In this document: positions 1 to 6,791 of the stretch, piece after piece
How the letters are laid out: every line of letters begins with the position of its first letter
How positions within the stretch are numbered: the stretch's first letter is position 1
NCBI GenBank assembly: GCA_002490425.1
Contig: DKTZ01000050.1
Span: 10,097 to 21,604 of the forward strand
Direction: 5' to 3'
Source of the DNA: Ruminococcaceae bacterium UBA7217
Lineage (GTDB): Bacteria; Bacillota; Clostridia; Oscillospirales; Acutalibacteraceae
Length of the DNA: 11,508 nucleotides
The notes under the pieces: model-generated
Seen by the model: the letters and a program-made list of their open reading frames with translations, nothing else
Database searches by the model: none
What the model was told of the DNA's origin: nothing
Translations under genes and position numbers: made by a program

Positions 1-49
1 CGGCCTCTTGACCCCCAGTCAAGCGCGCTACCAGCTGCGCCACACCCGG
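1..49 (-). tRNA. tRNA-Pro (anticodon GGG), 3' part cut by window edge
   Basis: Read on the minus strand from position 49, the sequence folds as the 5' two thirds of a tRNA. It shows an acceptor arm half CCGGGTG, then TG, a D-stem GCGC with loop AGCTGGTA closing on GCGC, an anticodon stem CTTGA/TCAAG, and the seven-base loop CTGGGGG. The anticodon is GGG, which reads the proline codon CCC. The variable region begins at AGG. The T arm and the 3' acceptor half lie left of position 1. The start of the gene is well defined and the identity is clear from the anticodon loop. Only the downstream end is unknown. Confidence 0.93.
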
Positions 50-65
50 ATAACCAACGGCTAAT

Positions 66-94
66 ATATTAACATATAAATTCTGTTTTTGCAA
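66..94 (-). promoter_or_regulatory. Promoter of tRNA-Pro
   Basis: On the minus strand a -35 element TTGCAA (94 to 89) is followed by a 17-base spacer and a -10 element TAATAT (71 to 66). A TG one base upstream of the -10 gives an extended -10 motif. The predicted transcription start is near 58-60, about ten bases before the mature tRNA 5' end, which suits RNase P processing. Basis: direct sequence match to the sigma-A consensus. Activity is inferred. Confidence 0.7.
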
Positions 95-137
95 GTCTTT
101 TTTCAAATTTTATTACAGCTTTTTTATATTTTTTATT

Positions 138-166
138 TTGCATTTTGCCGTATTGTATGATAGAAT
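138..166 (+). promoter_or_regulatory. Promoter of the EEP-family gene
   Basis: A -35 element TTGCAT (138-143), a 17-base spacer and a -10 element TAGAAT (161-166) are visible, with TG at 158-159 forming an extended -10. The predicted start is near 173, so the untranslated leader would be only about 14 bases and would begin just before the ribosome binding site. This promoter diverges from the tRNA-Pro promoter, with the two -35 elements about 45 bases apart. Confidence 0.6.
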
Positions 167-186
167 ATTTTTGTGAGGTGTTGTAT

Positions 187-1113
187 ATGAAAAAATCTGT
201 AAAAAAAATTATTGTAAGAATTATTCTTTCTGTATTGGCGTTGCTTTTTGCGGTAGTCATTGTTTGGGGCGGACTTATGTTTGCGCCCTATTCACATTAC
301 AAAAAAGCAAAAAAAGTGCTGAATATTGAACAGACCGCGGACAGCTTATCCAACATCAGCGTAATGAGCTGTAATGTCCGTTGTTTAAATCCCACTGATT
401 TAGGCAATAAGAGTTGGTTTAACCGTGCAGAGCTTATATTGAACGGCATTGAATCTGAAAAACCGAGTATTATCGGCTTTCAGGAGGCGACAAAGTGGCA
501 ATACAGCTACCTTTGTGACACTCTGCCACAGTACGATTCAGTAATTACATACCGTGACAATGCGTTTAATTCAGAGGGCTGTCCTGTATTTTACCGAAAA
601 GATGTTTATAATTTGATTGATAAAGGCTCGTTCTGGCTTTCTGAAACGCCTGATGAAATGAGCAAGGATTGGGGTGCGGCTTGCTACAGAATTTGTACCT
701 ATGTAATTTTAGAGGATATTGAAACAGCCAATCAGTTTGTAATATTTAATACGCATCTTGACCATATCAGCGATGAAGCAAGAATTAACGGTATAGGCGT
801 TGTGCTTGACAAAATCAAGGAGTTTGGTTCTTTGCCGTCGCTTATTATGGGCGACTTTAACTGCGAGGAAGGCTCTGAAACCTACAACGCAGTTACGGAA
901 AATTTCCTTGACGCCAAATATCAAACCGAAAACACAATGACAAGCTGTACTTATCAGGCTTTCGGCAAACAACTCGACAGAAACTGCATTGACTATTTTA
1001 TGATTTCAAAAGAGGGCTTCACCGTAAATTCCTATAAGGTTTTGACTGATACCTATGACGGAGTTTACTCCAGCGACCATTTCCCGATTGTTACAAATCT
1101 GACGCTTGATTAA
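187..1113 (+). CDS. Membrane-anchored endonuclease/exonuclease/phosphatase family protein
   Basis: This 308-residue protein belongs to the EEP (DNase I-like) metal-dependent phosphoesterase fold. Visible family motifs are SCNVR (Asn63), GFQE (Glu100), NTHLDH (His190, Asp192), MGDFN (Asp223, Asn225), CIDYF (Asp269) and SSDHFP (Asp297, His298), so the catalytic set is complete. The N terminus is Lys-rich (MKKSVKK) and is followed by a hydrophobic segment at about residues 8-32. The catalytic domain is therefore expected on the outer face of the membrane, or it is secreted. The start is ATG 187 with GAGGTG at 175-180. An in-frame ATG at 145 lacks a binding site and lies upstream of the predicted transcription start. 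Substrate (phospholipid headgroup, sugar phosphate or nucleic acid) cannot be told from sequence. The gene is monocistronic, with its own promoter and terminator. Confidence 0.85.
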   Translation: MKKSVKKIIVRIILSVLALLFAVVIVWGGLMFAPYSHYKKAKKVLNIEQTADSLSNISVMSCNVRCLNPTDLGNKSWFNRAELILNGIESEKPSIIGFQEATKWQYSYLCDTLPQYDSVITYRDNAFNSEGCPVFYRKDVYNLIDKGSFWLSETPDEMSKDWGAACYRICTYVILEDIETANQFVIFNTHLDHISDEARINGIGVVLDKIKEFGSLPSLIMGDFNCEEGSETYNAVTENFLDAKYQTENTMTSCTYQAFGKQLDRNCIDYFMISKEGFTVNSYKVLTDTYDGVYSSDHFPIVTNLTLD

Positions 1114-1124
1114 AAATAGTTTTT

Positions 1125-1154
1125 AAGAGTCGATTATTTCGGCTCTTATTTTTT
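1125..1154 (+). terminator. Rho-independent terminator after the EEP gene
   Basis: A 9-bp stem AAGAGTCGA / TCGGCTCTT (one G-U pair) with loop TTATT is followed by A and then six T. It starts 11 bases after the stop codon at 1111-1113, and it separates the EEP gene from the dinB promoter that begins three bases downstream. Confidence 0.85.
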
Positions 1155-1156
1155 AC

Positions 1157-1185
1157 TTGACAAGCGAACAAATGTTCTGTATAAT
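1157..1185 (+). promoter_or_regulatory. Consensus sigma-A promoter of dinB
   Basis: TTGACA at 1157-1162, exactly 17 bases of spacer, and TATAAT at 1180-1185 match the vegetative consensus at all twelve positions. The predicted transcription start is about 1191-1192. Such a strong promoter in front of an error-prone polymerase implies tight repression, and the operator lies in the spacer. Confidence 0.9.
1165..1178 (+). promoter_or_regulatory. LexA (DinR) SOS box in the dinB promoter spacer
   Basis: CGAACAAATGTTCT matches the Gram-positive LexA operator CGAAC-N4-GTTCG at nine of ten specified bases; only the last base differs. It sits entirely between the -35 and -10 elements, so bound LexA would directly exclude RNA polymerase. 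This is a direct sequence match to an established operator class. Repression and SOS induction of the downstream gene are inferred. Confidence 0.88.
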
Positions 1186-1200
1186 TAACTCATACAAGAG

Positions 1201-2445
1201 GTGATACTTACGGAACGAACAATACTTCACTGTGATTTGAACAACTTTTATGCATCTGCCGAGTGTGCGAGAAATCCTAAGCTTAAAGGAAAACCTTTGG
1301 CGGTCGGCGGCAATGAAAAAGACCGCCACGGAATTATATTAGCAAAATCAAATGAGGCAAAGCGGTTCGGCGTTAAAACAGGTGATAAGTTTTCCGAGGC
1401 TTATGAAAAATGTAAAAATCTTATAATATTAAATCCCGATTTTGATTTATATTTAAGGCTTTCAAAACAGGTTCGGGAAATATATGCGGAATACACAGAT
1501 ATGATAGAGCCGTTCGGGATTGACGAAGCATGGCTTGACGTTACGGGGAGTATGCGCATTTTCGGAAACGGAGAAACAATTGCAAACGAAATCCGTGAAC
1601 GGGTGAAAAAAGAAACGGGGCTTACAATTTCCGTCGGAGTGTCGTTTTGCAAAGTCTTTGCAAAGCTCGGGAGCGATATGAAAAAGCCTGACGCTGTTAC
1701 CGTTATTTCAAAAGAAAATTTTAAGGAAAAAATTTGGACTTTGCCCATAGGAATGTTGCTTTTTGCAGGATGGAGTACGGTTAAAACGCTGAACAAGTAC
1801 GGGATATATACAATCGGTGAATTTGCATCGGTTTCTCCTGATTTTGCAAAAAAAATTCTCGGCAAAAACGGATACGGTCTTTGGCGTTCTGCAAACGGAA
1901 TTGACAGCTCGCCGGTAGCATTGTACGGAGAAAAAGCGCCGATAAAAAGCATCGGCAGAGGAATTACCTGTATTGACAATCTAAAAGACAACGAAGAGGT
2001 TTTAAGGGTAATCAGGGAATTGTCATTCGCTGTTTCCGAAAAGCTTATTTCAGAGGGATTGGAGGCAAAATCACTGCATTTGGCTGTAAAGACAAACGAC
2101 CTTCAGGTACAGGGTTATTCAGCACATTTTATTTTCCCGACGGATAATGCCACGGAAATATGTGAAAATGCTTTTAAGTTGTTTAAAAATAACTTTGAAT
2201 GGAGAAAAAAAGTCCGTTCAGTAACAGTCCGTACATTCAATCTTATCGGCTGTAAAAGTGTGTGCCAAATAGAAATAGGATATAATATGGTGCACCGTGA
2301 AAAGTTGAATGAACAAGAAAACGCCTATATCGGAATAAAGAATAAATACGGTAAAAATGCAGTCTTTTCTGCCGAACGTCTTAAAGGCACAAAAATGCCG
2401 TCGAATAAACCTGAATATTCGGTTCTTCCGACGGCATTTCAATAA
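1201..2445 (+). CDS. dinB: Y-family DNA polymerase IV, SOS-regulated
   Basis: Translesion DNA polymerase, about 410 residues, the usual length for DinB/Pol IV. Numbered from GTG 1201, the active site includes Asp12 in CDLNNFYAS and Asp108-Glu109 in FGIDEAWLDV, so all three metal ligands are present. The aromatic steric-gate position is Tyr17 rather than the common Phe. The helix-hairpin-helix/thumb region (about 170-235, LNKYGIYTIGEFA, LGKNGYGLWR) and the little-finger domain (about 240-375) follow in normal order. No clear C-terminal clamp motif of the QxxLF type is seen. The start is odd: AGAGGTG at 1197-1203 is an ideal ribosome binding site for codon 1210, where relatives would read Met-Glu-Arg-Thr, but 1210 is ACG. 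GTG 1201 overlaps that site and has little in front of it. SOS control is expected from the LexA box. Confidence 0.92.
   Translation: MILTERTILHCDLNNFYASAECARNPKLKGKPLAVGGNEKDRHGIILAKSNEAKRFGVKTGDKFSEAYEKCKNLIILNPDFDLYLRLSKQVREIYAEYTDMIEPFGIDEAWLDVTGSMRIFGNGETIANEIRERVKKETGLTISVGVSFCKVFAKLGSDMKKPDAVTVISKENFKEKIWTLPIGMLLFAGWSTVKTLNKYGIYTIGEFASVSPDFAKKILGKNGYGLWRSANGIDSSPVALYGEKAPIKSIGRGITCIDNLKDNEEVLRVIRELSFAVSEKLISEGLEAKSLHLAVKTNDLQVQGYSAHFIFPTDNATEICENAFKLFKNNFEWRKKVRSVTVRTFNLIGCKSVCQIEIGYNMVHREKLNEQENAYIGIKNKYGKNAVFSAERLKGTKMPSNKPEYSVLPTAFQ
2391..2439 (-). terminator. Hairpin inside the dinB 3' end, terminator for the convergent ABC-F gene
   Basis: AAATGCCGTCG (2393-2403) and CGACGGCATTT (2429-2439) form a perfect 11-bp stem around 25 bases. 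Within the loop AACC (2408-2411) and GGTT (2421-2424) can extend the fold. On the minus strand the stem runs into ATTTTT, giving a usable U-tract about 20 bases after the ABC-F stop codon. On the plus strand the tract is only TTTC followed by AT-rich sequence, so termination of dinB there is less certain. The hairpin is encoded by the last sense codons of dinB. Confidence 0.65.
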
Positions 2446-2458
2446 GCTATATTTTAAT

Positions 2459-4348
2459 TTATGAGAGCTCAAGCCATTGTGTTTCAAGCAAATCAAGCTG
2501 TGCCTGTTTAGTTTCAATTTCATTAAGGATTTTCGACAGACGAACATAATCGCTGGCAGTCTCTTCTGAAACGGATTGAGTTTTAAGATTGTCAATCTCA
2601 TTTTGCAAAGCACTCATTTCTTTTTCGATATTCATAAGTTTTGCTCTGCGCTTTCTGTCCTCAGCTTTATTTTTGCGGTTTGCTTCATATTCCTTTGCAT
2701 TTTCGCTTTTTTGTTTAACATTGTTGCTTTGCGTTTGGGATGTGACTTTATGCTCCTTGTAATAAGAGTAATTACCGTTATAAATGACAACTCCTGAATC
2801 GGTCATTTCAACAATTTTACTCGGCACACGGTTAAGCAGATACCTGTCGTGTGAAACTGCTATAACGGTGCCCTCGAAGCTATTCAAAGCCTGTTCAAGA
2901 GCCTCTTTAGCCTTGTAATCAAGATGATTTGTAGGCTCGTCAAGCACAAGTACATTTGAGCGTTCAAAAGCAATTATGCAAAATACAATTTTTGAACGGT
3001 TTGCTCCCGACATCTCTTTTACACGCTTAAAAACATCCTCGTCCTCAATAAGAAAACGTGCAAGCATACTGCGGATTTCATATTCAGTTTTTGACGGAAA
3101 CTTTCTGTGAACAGAGTCCATTACCGTTGCGTTTAAATCAAGTGAGGAAAGCTCTTGGTCAAAATATGAAATTTTTACGTTTCCGCCCCATTTAACAGAA
3201 CCGCTGTAGGGAATTTTCTTGAGAATTGCCTTAAGAAAAGAGGATTTGCCTATTCCGTTTCTGCCGACAAAGGCAACCTTTTCGCCCTTTAGAATTTCTA
3301 TATTCAAATTTCTAAAGAGTGTTTTTGCATTTTCGCCTTTGCCGACAGTCAGAGACATATCTTTACAATCAAGAACTGTTTTATGAGGTTCAATGTCAAA
3401 AGAAAACGAAATAACAAGGTCTTTTGGCTTAGGGTTCGGTTTCGCAAGCAGTTCTGCCTTTTCAAGAGCCTTAACTCTTGACCCTACACTGTTAATACTG
3501 CTTGATTTTGCAATATTTCTGCGGACGTATTCACGAAGATCAGCAAGCTCTCGCTGCTGTTTTTCGTACTCCCGTGAAAGCACCTTAACTCTTTCTTCCT
3601 TTTGCTTTAAAAACGAGGAATAACCGCCCTTGTAACGCACTAATTCGCCGTTTTCAAGCTCGCAGATGTCCGACGAAACTGCGTCAAGAAAATATCTGTC
3701 ATGGGAAACTACGATTACCGCACCTTTGTAAGAGGAGAGATACCCTTCAAGCCAGCCGAGCATTTCAAAATCAAGATGGTTGGTCGGCTCGTCAAGAATT
3801 AAAAGCTCAGGATTTTGAAGAAGAATTTTGCACATAGCAAACCGCATTTTTTCTCCGCCGGATAAAACAGCAATTTTACTGTTCATATCAAATGAGCCGA
3901 AGCCCATACCTTCAAGAACTGTGTTGATTCTGACCTCTGCATTGTTACCGTCAAGTGCGTTGTATTCGTTGGTAAGACGGTCATATTCGGCAGAAAGAGT
4001 TTCGTATTCATCTTTCAGTGCACTTGCCATTTTCAAGGTGACCTTTTCAATAGCTTTTCTCGTTTCGTAAACAGCCTTTAAAGAGTCCTCAATTTCTTCT
4101 TTAAGAGTATTTGAAGAATTTATAGCCTCATTTTGTTTAAGATAACCTATTCTAAGTCCTTGCTTTGAAGAAATTGTTCCGTCGTCGTATTCAATTTGAC
4201 CTGAAATAATATTTAAAAGAGTTGATTTGCCGATACCGTTAATTCCAAGCAGACCTATTCTGTCCCTGTCGTTTACCGAAAGAGAAACGCTTTTTAGTAT
4301 AGTTTTGTCAAGAAAAGTTTTTGATACTGAATCCAAAGTCATTAACAT
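2459..4348 (-). CDS. ABC-F family ATPase (Uup/YdiF-like, probable ribosome-associated factor)
   Basis: This 629-residue cytosolic protein has two ATP-binding domains and no membrane segment. Domain 1 has Walker A GINGIGKST (35-43), signature LSGGEKMRF (162-170), Walker B LLILDEPTNHLD (182-193) and switch SHDRYFL (215-221). A charged helical linker (about 240-310), the P-site tRNA interaction motif region of ABC-F proteins, follows. Domain 2 has Walker A GRNGIGKSS (362-370), Walker B VLVLDEPTNHLD (466-477) and SHDRYLL. Its signature is the unusual MSGANRSKI (446-454). The tail, 540-629, is a Lys/Glu-rich coiled coil as in Uup and YdiF. ABC-F proteins act on the ribosome in translation or antibiotic protection; a resistance role cannot be claimed here. 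Start ATG 4348 has AAGGCG seven bases upstream, and an ATG at 4342 is an alternative. No good promoter is visible. Confidence 0.9.
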   Translation of the reverse strand: MLMTLDSVSKTFLDKTILKSVSLSVNDRDRIGLLGINGIGKSTLLNIISGQIEYDDGTISSKQGLRIGYLKQNEAINSSNTLKEEIEDSLKAVYETRKAIEKVTLKMASALKDEYETLSAEYDRLTNEYNALDGNNAEVRINTVLEGMGFGSFDMNSKIAVLSGGEKMRFAMCKILLQNPELLILDEPTNHLDFEMLGWLEGYLSSYKGAVIVVSHDRYFLDAVSSDICELENGELVRYKGGYSSFLKQKEERVKVLSREYEKQQRELADLREYVRRNIAKSSSINSVGSRVKALEKAELLAKPNPKPKDLVISFSFDIEPHKTVLDCKDMSLTVGKGENAKTLFRNLNIEILKGEKVAFVGRNGIGKSSFLKAILKKIPYSGSVKWGGNVKISYFDQELSSLDLNATVMDSVHRKFPSKTEYEIRSMLARFLIEDEDVFKRVKEMSGANRSKIVFCIIAFERSNVLVLDEPTNHLDYKAKEALEQALNSFEGTVIAVSHDRYLLNRVPSKIVEMTDSGVVIYNGNYSYYKEHKVTSQTQSNNVKQKSENAKEYEANRKNKAEDRKRRAKLMNIEKEMSALQNEIDNLKTQSVSEETASDYVRLSKILNEIETKQAQLDLLETQWLELS

Positions 4349-4361
4349 AGTTTTTCGCCTT

Positions 4362-4388
4362 AAAAAACGGGACTTTCAGCCCCGTTTT
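4362..4388 (-). terminator. Rho-independent terminator between the FAD dehydrogenase and ABC-F genes
   Basis: On the minus strand AAAACGGG (4388 to 4381), a nine-base loop and CCCGTTTT (4371 to 4364) form an 8-bp stem ending in a run of six T (4367 to 4362). It starts seven bases after the stop codon of the FAD-dehydrogenase gene and should end the purine-uptake operon. The T-run directly abuts the AAGGCG ribosome binding site of the ABC-F gene, so any transcript of that gene starting upstream must read through it. Confidence 0.85.
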
Positions 4389-4395
4389 ATTTTAT

Positions 4396-5790
4396 TCAAA
4401 GAGTGTTTAAAATGCTTCGCGCAACGCTTATTCCGTTTGATGATGCCTGCATAAGACCTCTTGTTACAGACGCTCCGTCGCCGATAGCGTAAAGACCGTT
4501 AACGCTTGTTTCAAAATCTTCATTAACGACAACTTTATTTGAATAAAACTTGACCTCAACACCGTAAAGAAGCGTTTCATCGCTTGCAATGCCGGGAGTT
4601 ACTTTGTCAAGCGCTTCGAGCATCTCGTGAATGTCAACCATTATTCTGTGGGGGAATACAAGTGATAAATCACCGGGAACAGCGTCTTTAAGTGTGGGGA
4701 TAAGGTTGTTTCTGCAAAGACGTTCTGGAGTTGTTCTTCGACCTCTCTTAAAGTCACCGTAGGTTTGAACAAGAATTTTGCCGTCGCAAAGCATATTGCT
4801 CAGTTGCGCAATGTGCTTGCCGTATTCAATCGGCGATTTGAACGGTTTTGTAAAATTCTTTGATACAAGAAGAGCAAAGTTAGTGTTATTTGTCTTATAT
4901 TCTGCTGATTTATAAGCATGACCGTTTACAACCGCAAGCCCGTTGTCGTAATACTCGGTAGCAACCTCGCCTGAGGGGTTGGTGCAGAATGTGCGGACTT
5001 TGTCGTCAAAGGTAGGGGAGTAGTAAACAAGCTTTGCTTCGTAAAGATTTTCATTTAAGAATTTCATTACTTCGTCTCGAACTTCAACTCTTACGCCTAC
5101 GTCAACAGTGCCGACCTGAGTTTCAATTCCGTGATTTTGACAAATGTGGCTGAGCCATTCAGCGCCCTCACGGCCGACAGCGGCAACAATTCGGTCTGAG
5201 TAATAGGTTTCGCCGTTCGCTTTTATACCCTTAACGCAGTTATCTTCGATAATAATATCCTCTACCATTGTGTCAAAGATGATATTACAGCCTTTTTCTT
5301 CGAGGTAATGCTGAAGCCTGCCGTAAATTTTGTAGCCTTCTTCAGTACCTAAGTGGCGAATAGGACATTCAATAAGCTTTAAATTTGCGTTAATCGCTTT
5401 TCGTCTGATTTCTTCAATTTCCTTTTGCTTGTTAACGCCGTAAACATTGACATCTGCTCCGAAATCGAGGTAAACCTTGTCGGCTTCCTTTAAAAGCTCC
5501 ATTGTTTTCTCATAGCCGAGAATTTCAGGAAGATTACCGCCTACATCGGGAGAAAGAGAGAGCTTTCCGTCAGAGAATGCGCCTGCACCGGCAAAACCTG
5601 TAGTTATTGAGCAGGGGTTACAACCGACACATTTCTTCGTTTTACGCTTGGGGCAGGCTCTGCGTTCAATAGACCTGCCTTTTTCAATTATAAGAATTTT
5701 TGCGTCGGGCTTCTTGTTTAAAAGCTCGTATGCACAGAAAATACCTGAAGGACCTGCGCCGATTATAATTACATCATATTTATTATTCAT
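4396..5790 (-). CDS. FAD-dependent dehydrogenase, COG2509-like, substrate unknown
   Basis: A 464-residue flavoprotein. The N-terminal Rossmann motif GAGPSG (11-16) with Glu36 after the second strand (ILIIEKG) binds the ADP part of FAD. The C-terminal GLYAIGDGA...GLMQASSNG (432-453) is the typical second FAD contact. Between them is a cysteine cluster, Cys46, Cys54, Cys57 and Cys60 (spacing CX7CX2CX2C), in a segment ending TGFAGAGAFSDGKL. This layout fits the uncharacterised FAD-dependent dehydrogenases of COG2509. The cluster might bind Fe-S or zinc; that is inference. The start ATG 5790 has GGAG nine bases upstream. The gene begins 16 bases after the permease stop and ends at a terminator, so it is the last gene of the transporter operon. 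A role in purine metabolism is suggested only by context. Confidence 0.85.
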   Translation of the reverse strand: MNNKYDVIIIGAGPSGIFCAYELLNKKPDAKILIIEKGRSIERRACPKRKTKKCVGCNPCSITTGFAGAGAFSDGKLSLSPDVGGNLPEILGYEKTMELLKEADKVYLDFGADVNVYGVNKQKEIEEIRRKAINANLKLIECPIRHLGTEEGYKIYGRLQHYLEEKGCNIIFDTMVEDIIIEDNCVKGIKANGETYYSDRIVAAVGREGAEWLSHICQNHGIETQVGTVDVGVRVEVRDEVMKFLNENLYEAKLVYYSPTFDDKVRTFCTNPSGEVATEYYDNGLAVVNGHAYKSAEYKTNNTNFALLVSKNFTKPFKSPIEYGKHIAQLSNMLCDGKILVQTYGDFKRGRRTTPERLCRNNLIPTLKDAVPGDLSLVFPHRIMVDIHEMLEALDKVTPGIASDETLLYGVEVKFYSNKVVVNEDFETSVNGLYAIGDGASVTRGLMQASSNGISVARSILNTL

Positions 5791-5806
5791 AAATCTTAAC
5801 TCCGTT

Positions 5807-6790
5807 TTATCTTTCTTCTCGGAAATATGTTACTCCGAGTGCATTAGGCGGTTGATTTTCACGCTTTTTACGGATACTTGTTGCAATAAGAACAAGTATT
5901 GTAACTGCGTAAGGCAACATTTGAATAAGAGGAATATACATCATCGGAACATTGATATAATTGAAAAGAATATACAGCGCACCGAAGAGATATGAGCTTA
6001 AAATTGAAAGGCTCGGTTTCCAAATCGAGAAAATAACAATGGCAATTGCAAGCCAGCCTCTGTCACCAAAGCCGTTATTTGACCAAATTCCGTTGCTGTA
6101 ATCCATAATGTAGAAAAGACCGCCGAGTCCTGCGATCATACCGCCGACAGACGTTGCAAGGTATTTGTAGAGTGTAACATTTATTCCGGCAGCGTCAGCA
6201 GTTGCTGGGTTTTCACCTACTGAACGAAGGTGCAGACCTGCCCTTGTCCGTTTCAAAATAAATCCCGAAACAAGAGCAATAATAATTGCTAAATAAACCA
6301 TAAAGCCGTGTGAAAAAATCATTTTTCCAAAACTGCCCATATCCTCAGAGAACGGGAAAACAGTTGTCTTAAATGCTTTTGCAATTTTAACAAGAGAAAG
6401 GTAGGGTACATCGCTCTTTACAATTTTAATCAGTGAACCGCCGAAAAAATTACCGAATCCAACGCCGAATGTCGTAATTGCAAGACCTGTAACATTCTGA
6501 TTTGCTTTAAGCGTAACTGTCAAAAAACAGTAGAGAAGCGATGTTAAAAGCGAACCCAAAAGACAGCACAAAAGGGGAACAAGAACTGCAAGAATCGGTT
6601 CAACTGATTCTGCTTCGTTTTGATAGAAGAAACCGCCTATAACACCCGATATTGCACCTATATACATAATGCCCGGAATACCAAGGTTTAAATTGCCTGA
6701 TTTTTCTGTGATTATTTCGCCTGTTGCACCGTAAAGAAGGGGAGTTCCCTGCAAAATTGCACGGGAGATAAATTGAGCAATTACATCCAT
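5807..6790 (-). CDS. ABC transporter permease, YufQ/NupQ-like (purine nucleoside uptake)
   Basis: A polytopic membrane protein of 327 residues with roughly eight to ten hydrophobic segments, resembling the second permease of BMP-linked nucleoside importers (B. subtilis NupQ/YufQ, branched-chain/simple-sugar permease superfamily). Recognisable stretches are the N-terminal GATGEIITEKSGNLNLG and the cytoplasmic coupling loop KRTRAGLHLRSVGENPATAD, where the ATPase docks. The tail is basic and polar. The start is ATG 6790: it is preceded by GGAGGAG, a near-perfect binding site, and gives the usual N terminus MDVIAQF. The frame stays open up to an ATG at 6859, but that would place a Lys/Arg-rich extension inside the upstream gene. 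The upstream permease stop is one base away, so translation is probably coupled. It should form a heterodimer with that permease. Confidence 0.9.
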   Translation of the reverse strand: MDVIAQFISRAILQGTPLLYGATGEIITEKSGNLNLGIPGIMYIGAISGVIGGFFYQNEAESVEPILAVLVPLLCCLLGSLLTSLLYCFLTVTLKANQNVTGLAITTFGVGFGNFFGGSLIKIVKSDVPYLSLVKIAKAFKTTVFPFSEDMGSFGKMIFSHGFMVYLAIIIALVSGFILKRTRAGLHLRSVGENPATADAAGINVTLYKYLATSVGGMIAGLGGLFYIMDYSNGIWSNNGFGDRGWLAIAIVIFSIWKPSLSILSSYLFGALYILFNYINVPMMYIPLIQMLPYAVTILVLIATSIRKKRENQPPNALGVTYFREER

Positions 6791-6791
6791 C

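Noticed and set aside
709..972. Open frame on the minus strand opposite the EEP gene
   Set aside because: It has no ribosome binding site and no recognisable motif, and it lies wholly inside a gene with a complete catalytic motif set. It is a shadow frame.
1401..1991. 196-codon open frame on the minus strand opposite dinB
   Set aside because: Its composition is that of an antisense frame of the polymerase, with no start signal and no domain. dinB is clearly the real gene.
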